64,000 nucleotides of DNA. It comes from Atopsyche davidsoni. Taxonomy: Eukaryota > Arthropoda > Insecta > Trichoptera > Hydrobiosidae. The stretch spans positions 6,468,001 to 6,532,000 of the forward strand of contig JAILWY010000007.1 in NCBI GenBank assembly GCA_022113835.1. Reading direction: 5' to 3'. The notes under the pieces were generated by a model. That model was given only the letters and a program-made list of their open reading frames with translations. It had not been told where the DNA came from and did no database searches. A program made the translations under genes and the position numbers. This document shows positions 38,501-49,355 of this stretch, in pieces (the first letter of the stretch is position 1; every line of letters starts with the position of its first letter).

Positions 38501-39385
38501 TTTGAAAAGGATATGTCTAAAAATAGAAGGAAGGAAGCGTGTGACGTGCCAAAGTGTGATCAACATGCTCGCTATGAAAAAAAGTCCACAAATGGAGAAC
38601 GAGACTTTAAAATTGATAATGGAAAATTCGAAACATTATCTCGGAAATCTAATAGGGCTCATAGCGAAAAGAGAAGTAAGAGTGGAAAGTGTGATGGAAT
38701 TCATGGATGTGGTTCTTCAGATGAACAATCTTCTCGTATCTCTAAGAATTCCTCAAAAGATCAGGGATCTGATAAAATAAATGTTATAAAAAATGGTTGG
38801 GTCGAGTCCAAACAACTCGGAAAGGAAAATCATTCTCCCAACATTGATTCAAAAGAAAGATCTCGCAGGCGACGAAGAAGATCTCTCGATCATCTGAATA
38901 ATAATGATAGTACAATCGAATCATTTAACAAGAACAAAATGTGTCAAAGCTCCCCAAACATATCTAAGGAGGGTTCTGATAAATCAAAGGATACCTCTTA
39001 CTGCAGTGGTGGTTGCCGAAAGGAAGTGTCAAAGCATAAGAGGGCATGCATGGCTTGTGATCCAAGGAATATCAAAAGCTACGACAACCCAGTGAAAGCA
39101 GAATATAAACAAGCATTCAAAGCTGGTAATCCCAATTCAGTAGGAAGTTCAGATAGTAAAAGCGGGGACGGATCCAGTAACACAAAGAGTTCCCTAAAAG
39201 TTCCTAAAATGAGAGATCCGTACAGTAAAAAAACTTATGCTATTCCTACATTGGCGCCTCCATTTAGTCGCTGGAGGGATACGAGCGGTTACCCCGAGCA
39301 TTGGAGGCTGGCCAGTGTTTACCAACACGCCTACAAACCTCCGGGTCCTCGGAGGAAGCCTCTGTTACCTGCTGTCTATCAATAA
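29517..39385 (+). CDS. Uncharacterised basic, low-complexity protein, about 676 aa
   Basis: Four coding exons fit by splice signals and phase: 29517-29543 (MSYNFRAGQ, donor GTGAGT), 36330-36567 (GTAG acceptor, phase 1 donor), 36967-37055 and 37709-39385, ending in TAA. I do not recognise the family. Exon 2 is extremely GC-rich and encodes a short PGAPGAP run and Tyr/Trp motifs (DYPTAWDYPARL). Exon 4 encodes a charged, Ser/Lys-rich middle with many Cys and a distinctive proline/aromatic end (APPFSRWRDTSG, then YPEHWRLASVYQHAYK). There is no signal peptide or membrane segment. Repeated PPF/RW/YP motifs recall small axonemal microtubule-associated proteins, but that is speculation. The first exon lies behind a 6.8-kb intron and is the least certain; exons 2-4 join in one open frame. 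Candidate AATAAA at about 39770 and 39796. Confidence 0.75.
30353..30487 (-). repeat. Dispersed repeat family A, copy 3
   Basis: Reverse-complement copy with GATTCTTTATTTTCTTTAAT (tail), GCTATGCTTACAATACTG, TGCGCGCAGGTTG and ACAAGGTGTGGCTTAGG landmarks. Confidence 0.7.
33783..33875 (+). repeat. tRNA-like SINE fragment
   Basis: TATGGCTGAGCGAG resembles an A box, and GGTTCGAATCCCACCTGTGC is a perfect B box with T arm and acceptor strand, followed by an A-run. The anticodon region is not tRNA-like. Its 3' edge (CCCACCTGTGCC) resembles that of the fragment at 16244. Confidence 0.45.
34373..34495 (+). repeat. Dispersed repeat family A, copy 4
   Basis: Contains CCTAAGCCACATGCCGTAAG, CCACATTGCAGGCATAGCC and CTAACAACTATTG, ending in an AT-rich tail. 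The middle is rearranged relative to other copies. Confidence 0.6.
34671..34867 (+). other. Unassigned GC-rich open island, possible exon
   Basis: A GC-rich stretch between a CAG acceptor-like site (34670) and a consensus donor (GGAC|GTAAGT at 34866-34867). The only frame open to the donor encodes EEARRVSQMLLASRRARPS and further Pro/Arg-rich residues. Its phase does not join productively to exon 2 of the surrounding gene: it would hit a stop in exon 3. Three tandem CCCCTTCACG units lie at 34774-34800. It may be an alternative exon, a separate transcript or chance. Confidence 0.3.
35775..35956 (+). repeat. Dispersed repeat family A, copy 5
   Basis: Carries TACACAAACTCGATAATG, GAGCCCCACAACCTGCGCC, CCGTATTGCAAGCATAG and a tail with AAAATAAATC. 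Confidence 0.7.
36058..36170 (+). repeat. Dispersed repeat family B, copy 3
   Basis: Matches copies 1 and 2: GAGTGCCTCACCTCAGAGGA, GTTGGCGACCATTTCACTG, AGCATGTACTCATGCTGAG, TCAGTGTTCATGGTTTTCT. It ends 160 bp before exon 2 of the surrounding gene. Confidence 0.65.
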
Positions 39386-40589
39386 TTTAATCTTTGAAAT
39401 ATTAAGAGTAATATTTTTAATATTGTATTTTATAAAATAACCATTTATAAAATTAATCACAACTAGTATTTAAAATATGATAAGATAGATTTAAACATTC
39501 ACTTTAATTTCAAGACTGTAATCAAACACAATTCTATTGAGATCGTAATATATTGATAATTGCGTACCTACATACTAATGATGGCGAACGCACGACATAC
39601 GAGTCACAAGAGATTTTGAGCGACGTGCACCATTTGCAGACAGTTTTTGCCCCAAAATACTCAATACGTTAAATTCACAAAAAATTTACTTAATCATATT
39701 TTCAACGGGAGTGGTTGACTCAATAATAAATCATTCGCTTAAATGTCAAATGTTAGATAACTATTTAAATAAAATTTGTCTTGTTCAATCAATACACAAT
39801 AAAATTAGAAATACACAACGCAGATTAAATGCGCTGCTTTTATTACAGCTGCAAATATAAAAGAGTTATGGATATTTCTAGATTTGTCACTTGATTTATT
39901 ATAAGCTTGTTGTTTTCCTGAACTTTGACTCACCAATCTCTAAAGGTTTGCCATCACTGTACTATGAAAAAAAAATATTGACAACTGCTAAAAATACTCT
40001 CAATAACTTTTGATGATTGTTGCTCTTTTGGTGTCATGAATTTATTTTTGTATTATGTCATCAATTTAAAATTTGATATTTATTTTATTAAATTAAGGTT
40101 GCCAGTTAAGATTATTCTCAAAAAATAAAAGTAATAAAATGCAAAATCAAAATAAATTTCTTTATTGATGAAAAAAAGGTGTGATATTTAGTTTTTTGAA
40201 TCTGAGAATAATGCATGTTATTTGGACAAATATAACTTAACGAATAAGGAAGGATAAGTAGATGTTAAATATATTTTCTAAATTGTAATTTTGTAAAATT
40301 ATAATTTTACAAAATATCTCAATTTACTTGAAAATATAAATAACACTAATACAATATTGTTTTTATTTATTTACCTTTTAAAACATCCAAGATAACTAAA
40401 AGAATTTCTTGAACTCATTATGAATCTAAAATTCATGTATTCGTATATCGAATGAAGGACAAACACCAAAGGGCAGTGATTTTTAATTTCAGCAATCAAA
40501 CCCCTCATGTTTTATTTCCAATTTTCCCCAGAGCCAAAGAGCCTTAATAGCCCAGAATAAACCTGTCTCAGACACATCTAGTCAAGTTT
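39386..40589. other. Convergent 3' regions of the 39.4-kb gene and SMG9
   Basis: AT-rich DNA between two converging stop codons. It holds plus-strand AATAAA candidates near 39770 and 39796 and a minus-strand candidate at about 40161-40166. Nothing else recognised. Confidence 0.5.
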
Positions 40590-43500
40590 TCAAGGTAACA
40601 AGCGTCCATATTCAATGAAAAATGTACTCTTTTTGATATTGTCCCACGCCTTGCCACAGTAGTAATACCAGCTGAGCTCAGTGAGGGGAACGTTTGAAAG
40701 TTGACTACGCGAGGCTCCGAATACCAACCATCTCAGTCGGTTGGCTAACTCTTCAATGGTAGGGTAGCCTCTGTATATGTCAGATTTTCCTAAAAAAATT
40801 ACAGATAATTAAAAAATATATTTTTACAGTATGTAATTAATAGTAGAATTCAACTACTTTGTTTGGTGAGAAAATTTTCAGCTCTGTTAAAAATATAAAC
40901 CCGATTGCACATTTTGCTTGAAAATGTTATATAAAATTACGTACACTGAGGGTTACAAGTGGTACTCAAATGTAATAGAATTAATTTCTGAAAACGGTCT
41001 ACAAATCAGGAAATCAATCAATTCAGGTCTTGAAAATCTTATTTTTAATACTATGCAAGTCTTTTCGTGTTGTGGGCGAGGAATGTTAATTGCAATATGA
41101 TAACTTAAAATTTTATTTTCTTATCAGCATAGACAGCTGAATAAATCAGCATTGAAATACTTACCGTGATCTTCAGTCACCATCGGCATCAGGAACAAAT
41201 TAACGGGTTTCCCACATCGCTCTGAATTCAAATTATGAAAGAGTCCATCGATTGGTCTGGAATTGTCATTCGACTCCGGGTCATACATGAACAGGCCACT
41301 TTCTGTATGGGCCTTGCAGCGCCTGAAGGCTTGTCGGTACAATTGCTGCATGGTGCAGACAGACTCTGGCCTAAAATCTTCTACCGAGCATTTATTTTGG
41401 AGGAATAGAAGATGGGGATGATGTTCTCCAAGAGATTGGGGATCTCCAGGATCCTGACTCCCCACTGTGGCGTTTGCTGCCTGGTGGGTTGCAGCTTGTA
41501 CTTTGTTTGAGGCTGCAGGTATGCTGGGTCGAACCATTTCTGCTGATTGCAGAAACCTGAAAATAATTAAATAAATACAAAATTACAGATTTCTTGATGA
41601 AAGCCTTTTCATTTTTTATTTAACTGAATTAATGGCTAAGTAGTGTCTTAATTAGATATTGGAAAGTAATCAGTATACCTCAGCATGTTAAGGTCTGTGA
41701 ACCAGTCTTGCACGAGAATGACGACATGACATACGGCAAGCAACAGAGTAGCTGCTTCCAGACCGGCTCCGCCTGCACCGCGCCCACCTGCCCCTGCTAC
41801 TCCACACCCTCCTGCTGGCCCAACATCCAACAGGATTACACGAGACTCTGTTACATACATATCAATGCCTAAAAGAAAAAATCAAAACATGACAAAATAT
41901 GGTCGGCATTTAAAAAAAATATAAATAGAAAAATTTTCTTATAAAATCAAAAATCTGTGACAGGAGTCATAATCGAGTCTTAGTTAAGGTCATTACAGAC
42001 CAAAAAGGTTACTGAGTGATGGAAGAAATTATTTGGACTGTGATAAGTAGTTAAAAAAAACAATTAATTTTTAATTCTAATTAAAAACAATTTTGCACGG
42101 AAAATATAATTTTTTCATAGATTTGCATTTTACACCAGTACGCAAATGAAACAAAGAGAGGAAAAATTTATGGGAAGACAGGTGAGATTCAAGTAGGTAT
42201 ATTCAGTGCTTAAAAAATCATATAGATTTTTGATAAATAATCTTTTATACCAAGGTTGCGTCAATTAACTAAGATTTCTTAAATTGCCAATACCATAATC
42301 TGGCCAGTAAAATTGAATAGAATTTATTCAATATTAATTTGAAAAAATATTATTACCGCTAGTGCACGCTTGACCTCTTTCAATCTGGTCTAAGCTCTGG
42401 CATTTAAACACAAGTGGTTTTGTTGATGAAAGAGACTGCTTGTCCATAGGATTATCAGCTAGGTCTGTATTCATTGCATTCATATTGTTTTCAAGTGAAT
42501 TTATATCAGACTTTTCTACGTTAGTTGTCTCAGAGTCCGAGGGGTCCTGTTCGTGAGATCTCAGTATTTTTTCACCAATATTCCTAAGGTTATGATCATG
42601 AGCTAAAATGTTTAAAATTGTTGATTTTCCAGCACTCTGTGCACCTGAAACAAGTACATTATAGAATTTTAAAATTTTCATCTTTCAAACTTATTTCCGT
42701 AGCGATAATAATCAATACACTGTTTAACACATAATAGTATTGGTTTTATTTTTATATTTAATTACCTATCACTCCGACTACAAGGAAGTTAGTATTGGAA
42801 CTCTGAAGATATTCTGCAGCTGCAGGAAGAAATTCAAATGAATCATCAATCAGTTGAACTGGGTGAGTCATCAGAACAAATGGTGCAACAGACTTAATTT
42901 CTGAAATAAAATATATGAAATTTATTATCATTGTAGGTAAAATGACATATTTTACATCATTTCCAGGTGTAGAGGCATTGACTGCAGTTAGGTAAGACTT
43001 TTGGGATTGTTTCAATCTATTTCTTCCTTGTTCTGATATTTTGGTTATAATTGAATTATGAATCACCAAACATTACTGGTTGAAGATTCTTGTATATTTT
43101 TTCCCCGAACCAAAGACTAACTCACAATTCTTTTCAGAGAAGCTACTATGATTGCAACTTATGTGTTTTTAATCTAATTTTCCCACTAAATTAATGTTAA
43201 GAGATTTATATGAAGAGTAACATATCTGAAATTGAACACCTTGATATTCACTATTGAAATTGCATTACTTTATGATTATTCATATTATTATAAATATATG
43301 CATTGGCCCATTGATTGTACATATATTGATATATTTAATATTTTTATACGTAGATTGACCTGTTCTATTTGTACTATATATATATTTTTAAGTCATTTCA
43401 ACAATAAAAGTATTTGTGAGCTAACAAATTCCAAATTGGTAGAGAGTGGTTTCATCTTCGTAAAACAATTATTATTTACCTGGTGGCTTCTTCTCCTTGT

Positions 43501-43900
43501 TTTCATTTTGGACAATTTTAGTGGGATGTATGATTTGGGTTTCAATTTCATTTTCTTTCCCAGCAATTGATTTTGGACTGTGAGAACGACTGGGTTCAGT
43601 GCTGGCAGAAGGCTCCCGAGGCTTGATAAGAATGACAGGCTGCTTGTCTCTTTTTTCCAGACCAATTACTTTCTCACGGTGCTTATCTAAATCCTTAACA
43701 GTTTCTCGGTCATTCTTCACGAGGATAACTGGCCTTCGAAGAACAGGATCTTTATCCTAGATAGTTATAAATTAAATATTTTAGATAAATTAAAAGTATA
43801 TATTTAGTAAAAATACATGCCAAATAATTATTTGGTGGAAGATTTCGACCTTAGGTGAAGGAAAAAATTTCTTTTTCTTATTTTTATCATACTCTGCCAT
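40590..43900 (-). CDS. SMG9: SMG9 homologue, nonsense-mediated mRNA decay factor
   Basis: Seven minus-strand exons join without phase conflict: 43850-43900, 43480-43756, 42766-42900, 42357-42644, 41679-41868, 41165-41556, 40590-40789; 510 residues, close to human SMG9 (about 520). After a basic N-terminus (DPVLRRPVILVKND), a G domain begins near residue 140: LVVGVIGAQSAGKS is the P-loop (155-162). TSGIDMYVTESRVILLDVGP matches the family's TSGIDFFIT...FLDTQP, VCHVVILVQDWFTDL (about 296-310) is diagnostic, then RFLQSAEMVRPS, HPHLLFLQNK, VNLFLMP and a C-terminal YRGYP...FGASRSQLS. SMG9 forms the SMG8-SMG9 complex that restrains the SMG1 kinase phosphorylating UPF1. A Gly/Ala-rich insert (about 269-289) and an acidic insert after the P-loop are the main oddities. 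Exon 1 donor GTCGAA is weak. Head to head with the receptor gene. Confidence 0.93.
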
Positions 43901-44357
43901 TTCGACCGCAAGATATTTATAGGAATTTAAGAAATAGTTATAGTTATCATCCAAATGGAAAATGGAAATAATGGCTTAGGTATATATTTTTGACATTACG
44001 GTATTGTGGCAATTGTCAGAGTTTGTCAACTTGTAGAGCTTGTTTTTATAGGTTATCTACTTGTGTTGCCACAAGAATTGAAATTTGCGTGTTAGGAGTT
44101 ATTAACTATTCATCATCCTCAATTTAATATTCTCCTCAAAAATTGATCTTTTATACACATAAATTTCTAAATAAATTCCTAGAAACTTCCAAAATATTTT
44201 TCTATAAGCAAATTTTTTTGACAAAAACAGACACGTATAAAATTACCAGGGTGGTATATTTTTGACCTCCCTCATGGCTTTGCGACTATCAGTTTTTATT
44301 TTTCATTACTCTGGCAATACTAGTTTTATTGTGATCTGAAGTGAACCAAAGTGAACA
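43901..44357. promoter_or_regulatory. Divergent promoter region of SMG9 and the receptor gene
   Basis: Only 457 bp separate the two start codons, so both 5' untranslated regions and promoters must lie here unless an upstream non-coding exon exists. It is AT-rich, with no TATA box I would rely on. Shared regulation of two housekeeping-type genes is plausible (inference). Confidence 0.7.
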
Positions 44358-47300
44358 ATGGCGATGAGTCTAAATGTCAAATTATGGAGATTTTCTCATA
44401 TATTTTTATTAATTTCTATATTTGTAGTAGGTGATGCGGAAGTTTGCACTAAAAAAGGCCGATGCCGATGTGAATTTGATAATGGGACCTACATAGATCT
44501 TCAAAACTCGACAGCCGGTAATAGTATGACCATGTACACTGGCTCTACTGTTCAGACTTTACCGACTGTGTGGAATATTGTATCTTTTTATTTTAATCCT
44601 TGCGTTGATGTACCATTGCCTTTGACAATTGAACCTCCCGATAATAGCAAAAAATGTTCATCATTTTCGGTAAGTTCACATACCCAATTTCCGATGTCAA
44701 ATTACCATTCCAGATTTTCTTGTCAAACGAGATGACTATTTAAATTTATTAAAATACAGGACTTATCGTGTAGTTTGAAATCAAACAGAGAGAGTGCACA
44801 TTCATTAACATCTTTAATCAAAATAAGATCAGTAAAAATCATGATTATGCTTTTAATAACTCTGTTAGGTTTTCAATCTTAAGTATAGTGTCTATTATGA
44901 TGGCCAATTATTACATATAAGTATTTTAGTACCTATTGTAGTTTTTATCCTTCACTAAAAGGTTGTAAATCATTGCCCTCTAATAATCAATCAAACTAAT
45001 TACTTCGATGAGGTACCGGTCAAAAAGTTAGGATAAATAAAACACCAGCCTCCATCATTGACATAGATTGAATATATCACTGATGTGATTATTTGTATTG
45101 TTGAATTTATAATTTTTTTTCTTTCAGTTATGTTGGAGTTCTTCTCAATTGACAAAAAATTTAAATTCATCTTATGAACTGGTGTCCGATTATAATAACC
45201 TAGGAAAGGTTAATGAATATTTATTCAACATTGACGACTCTGGAGTATATCTCAATTATGTTACAGGCATTGCGTAAGAACCTTTCTTACTTATTTCAAG
45301 TTTTTTTATGTTTGTGTTTATATTTCTCAAAAGATGTTAGATAAGTCTACACAGTGTCTTAAATGTCAAGTTATTGTCACAGGTCCCAAAAGCTAAGGTT
45401 TTTAATATTTAATATTTATGACCTCTTTTTTCATATTTCATATTCAGTCAATTGCACTCTTTTGAATAGCCGCCCGGTCTACCGATTCACACTTATTAAA
45501 TTAAAACTATTTACATATTAAACGTAATAAGCATCGCTAAAAGCGAATCACAACAGAACTCAGCACTGATAGCCTATTCACAGTTCTAAGATTCCAAGTA
45601 ATTATATCATATTGAACACAGTAATACACAATAAGTTCTGTGATTCTCTATAATTTGCTTATCAGAGTTGACTGTAATATAATATATAAAGACAATAAAC
45701 TATTATGGTAATTTATTTATGCTGGTGTAGTGGTTATGTTGTTCACGAGTAATAAAATAGGTACTGATTATTTTTAGGAGAGTGACTACGACTGTAGTGT
45801 TGGCGTGTACCAGCAGTGTGAGCAGTCTAGTTGTCAGAAATGGTTATGAAGCAAATAACGCCGTGAGTAAATATTTTCATTTTTTTTTTATTGCTTATCA
45901 TATTCATCATTTTATTTTTTATCATATATTTATTGACATAAGATAATGCTTATTTCCAAAGAGTAAAAAAAACAAATACAGAGAATGCCAAATGCTACAT
46001 TCCAAGTCAGAATAAAAAATCTATATACAAAAGGATCAATTTGACCTAATATGAAAAACATCCACATCCTATTTAATTTTCTTACACAACATTACTTTTC
46101 CAACAAGTATAGTTCTTGATGCATTTTTGCAACACTCTGGCTAGAGATAAAGTATGTTCAAATTTTATTGTTCAGAGGCATTCTCATAGTTTTTGTATTG
46201 ACTTTATAATTTATTATAATTCTATTTTAATTGTCTTGTATTTTTTATGTAATGGGTCACTTAATTAATACTTTGTATAATTTTGTTCGCTGATACTGTT
46301 CATATGCATGTATTTAGCGAGTAAATGAGTCAATAAACTCTTGAATCTGATCTGAAAATCTGATCTGATCAAAAAAATAATTATTTATTTAATGTTTCAA
46401 AATTCAGATCTGGAAATCTAATGAAAGATGCTTATCAGTGTTTTTGTCAATTAATGAGTATCAAGATTTGATAATTATTTATTGTTTATCCCATATGTCA
46501 GAACTTCTACATAAACTTCCGAGGCCAATTGACCCAATGCAACTCAATTATGTAAACATGTTATTTGATGATAATTATTATTAGGTCAACAATGCGATAA
46601 ATTGCATTGTTGACCAACAAGCTGTACCGTGTGTAGCGAATATCGGCAGTTTTTGTGAGATTTCGCTGATAAACGAGATCAACTCGTTATATTTTTGAAG
46701 TTTTAGCAAATCGTAACTCACTAAACCTTATTGTATAAATCTTTGATTTTCTTAGCTAAATATATTTTATTGGTAAATTTAATAATAAAAAACAAACAAT
46801 AAAATAACAATAACAGTTAGATAGCAAATCTACTACTATGTTTACACGCCTGTGGTCGGTAACCACACAAATGCAATGTAAATAAAATTAGGACGTTGTA
46901 AATTTGAAAGTATAAAATTTTGTTACAAACTACATTGATCACTATTTTTGGTAACTCTGTTGTCCTTTGCCTGGATCATTGCTGTGGAGATGTTTATACC
47001 TGCTTAGTATAATGCCCAAGGAACCAAATCAACAAAACACAACATATTTTTTGTATCTTATCACATGTCTATGAAACTTGTATTTCTACATGACTCACTT
47101 TTTGCCCAGTGTTAACATATTACATTTACCCATAACAATGAGTTTAGAAGGTACAATTTTGAGACTGTAAATTATTTGGCCAGGTGGTGATATTCTACTC
47201 CCCGTTGGCCTGTGTGCGCGGCGAGGCTCACTCCCGGCACTCATTGGGCACTACCCTCCTCATCATACTGTTTGTGCTGGCCTTTGTGTACTTGGTGGTT

Positions 47301-47877
47301 GGCTGCTTGTCCAAGTACTTTCTTATGGGAGCGCGCGGCATCGAGATTGTGCCAAACCTAAGCTTCTGGAGGGACCTGCCTAACTTAGTCCGGGTAAATA
47401 CATCTTTTATATCATTATATAATTAATTTCCTATAAAATAATCGTTAAATTTAATTGACTTTCCCTTTGTGCTAGTTCTTTTTAAGTTGTTATCCTAAGA
47501 TTATAGGTAGTGATTACTGAGTAATTTCTTTTTCTATATTTCATAATACTCTGCTGAATAGATAGTTTCTTACAAAGTAACTGATCTTCTTTTCTTCTTA
47601 TTTTTGGTGGTCCATCTCACGTGTCTGTAATATTACTGGTCATAATTATCATTTTCAGCCTCTTATTTCACTTCATGCTACCAATTTTTCCAGAATTTTT
47701 CAAGTCGTTCTGATTATTATCATCCTCATATATTATCCTCAATTCCATAGTGTGGTTTTAAATTTAATTTTTTTACAGGATGGGGTAGCTTTTGTGTCGA
47801 ATGGTTTCAAGCCTCCGCCGATGTCATCGAGCACTCCAGCTCAGAGTCCTAACCCCAATACCTACGACAGCATATAA
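44358..47877 (+). CDS. Cation-dependent mannose-6-phosphate receptor-like protein
   Basis: Five exons in frame: 44358-44669, 45128-45273, 45778-45862, 47184-47393, 47779-47877; 283 residues, close to vertebrate CD-MPR (277). Residues 1-27 are a signal peptide (FSHIFLLISIFVVGDAE). A cysteine-containing lumenal domain follows (CTKKGRCRCEF..., NPC, KKC, LCW, ACTSS, LACV), consistent with an MRH fold. A single membrane segment covers about 204-224 (TTLLIILFVLAFVYLVVGCL). The tail GIEIVPNLSFWRDLPNLVRD matches the conserved tail of the CD-MPR family (Man-6-P_recep), and the protein ends in YDSI, a YxxPhi sorting signal. Expected role: Golgi-endosome sorting of lysosomal enzymes. I could not assign the sugar-contacting residues, so ligand binding is unproven. 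AATAAA at 47946-47951. Confidence 0.88.
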
Positions 47878-49355
47878 GCAGAATCCTCCTGAGACAAACA
47901 TGGCTGTAAAAATATTCTATTATCTGTCTTTGTTGGTGTGCATACAATAAAGTTGTTTTCTATCCAATATTTGTACACTCATCCCTGGATTCGCATAGTA
48001 GATTTTCTAGAAAATTTGCCAAAATTGGGTGTAACAAGAAGTTGAAAATAAAAAAAAGAACAGAATATTGAAAATCACATAAATTTAGAGTGTATCAAGT
48101 TAAAAATACAAATTATTAGTGCAATGAATACTATAAAACAAATATCAGCTCAATACAAATATAATTAAAGTCTTGTTTAAAGAAATATTATTTATTTCAT
48201 ACTTCAACACTGGGAAAGGAAAGTTTATCAAAACATTAGAAACATTAAATTAAAATATTATCACTCGTAAATTTTACATTTTCTATATTTTGTTCCATTC
48301 TATTTTTTTTAGTATGATTCGATTAATCATGAGGCGAACGCCTTAACTTAATTATATGACAAATGTGAGATCTGATGATGAGGAACGACTCCTAACAAAT
48401 CAGCTGTATCAACAGCAGTCAAGGAGAGCTATAATTTTTGGATAGAAAAAAACCATTTTTGTGGGTATAATTACTAACTGGAAACAGAACATAAAAAACT
48501 TGACTGATAGTAGTGAAGAATGCTTGGGTCATTCTAAAACCTTCCATGCACAGTGACCCCAGCGATGGGAGCACTTGTGTCAGTGGCCTATTTGCAAGGA
48601 AGTAACAAATTTAATTCATTACTTATTACGTATATCAAACTTAATTAAAATTTAAAAAATTTATACGCTTATGTTTACTTTCTTCAGAAACATTTTTTTA
48701 AATGCGTCGTAAAAGATGATAACTACTCAGTGCTGTCGATTCCATCTTATCATGTTTGGGCTAAAAGTATATCGTCTAAAATAATTACCATAACCCTAAC
48801 ACTTGTGACAATACGTGGTCTTGCATCCTGCTCTTAATACCAATAAATTTATTAATCAGAATTAACTATCATTTATTAAAGAAATATGAGAAATTTTCTT
48901 TGGAAAATGGTGCTTTATTTTTTTACACTAATGGTGTTGGTCTTCCTCCCGTTTAAATAAACTACCAGTGCTTTGGATGCCATGATGCACGCCTTCCTTC
49001 ATTATTTCTTTTCTGTTTACTTAACCCGTAGTGTTCCTCAACAATAGCTAGTGTTGACCAGTAATACATCATTTTGGCATATGCTTTTAATAATTTAAAT
49101 TTTATTTAAAAACAAAATCTGTTTGCTCAATTTGATTTAAAAATCATTTTGTTGCATACTAGACCCATGTAGCTTGAAAAACTAATCTGCTAATTGTGGG
49201 TCACCAACTCGATTGTTAAACCTTTTGTATGCGGTGGGTGTGTTCTGTGCATTAAACATATAAATGTTCACATCTGCACTTTCTGTAGAGATTCAGGTTT
49301 TTTTAAATGATAAAAGAGCTATTCAAAATATTTCGATACATACATGTACAATGTA
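47878..49355. other. 3' flank of the receptor gene and intergenic DNA
   Basis: Contains the receptor's poly(A) signal (AATAAA, 47946-47951) and then AT-rich DNA with no recognised gene. Confidence 0.5.

Noticed and set aside
48368..48395. CTGATGATGAGG, possible hammerhead core
   Set aside because: No GAAAC segment or stem II complement follows.
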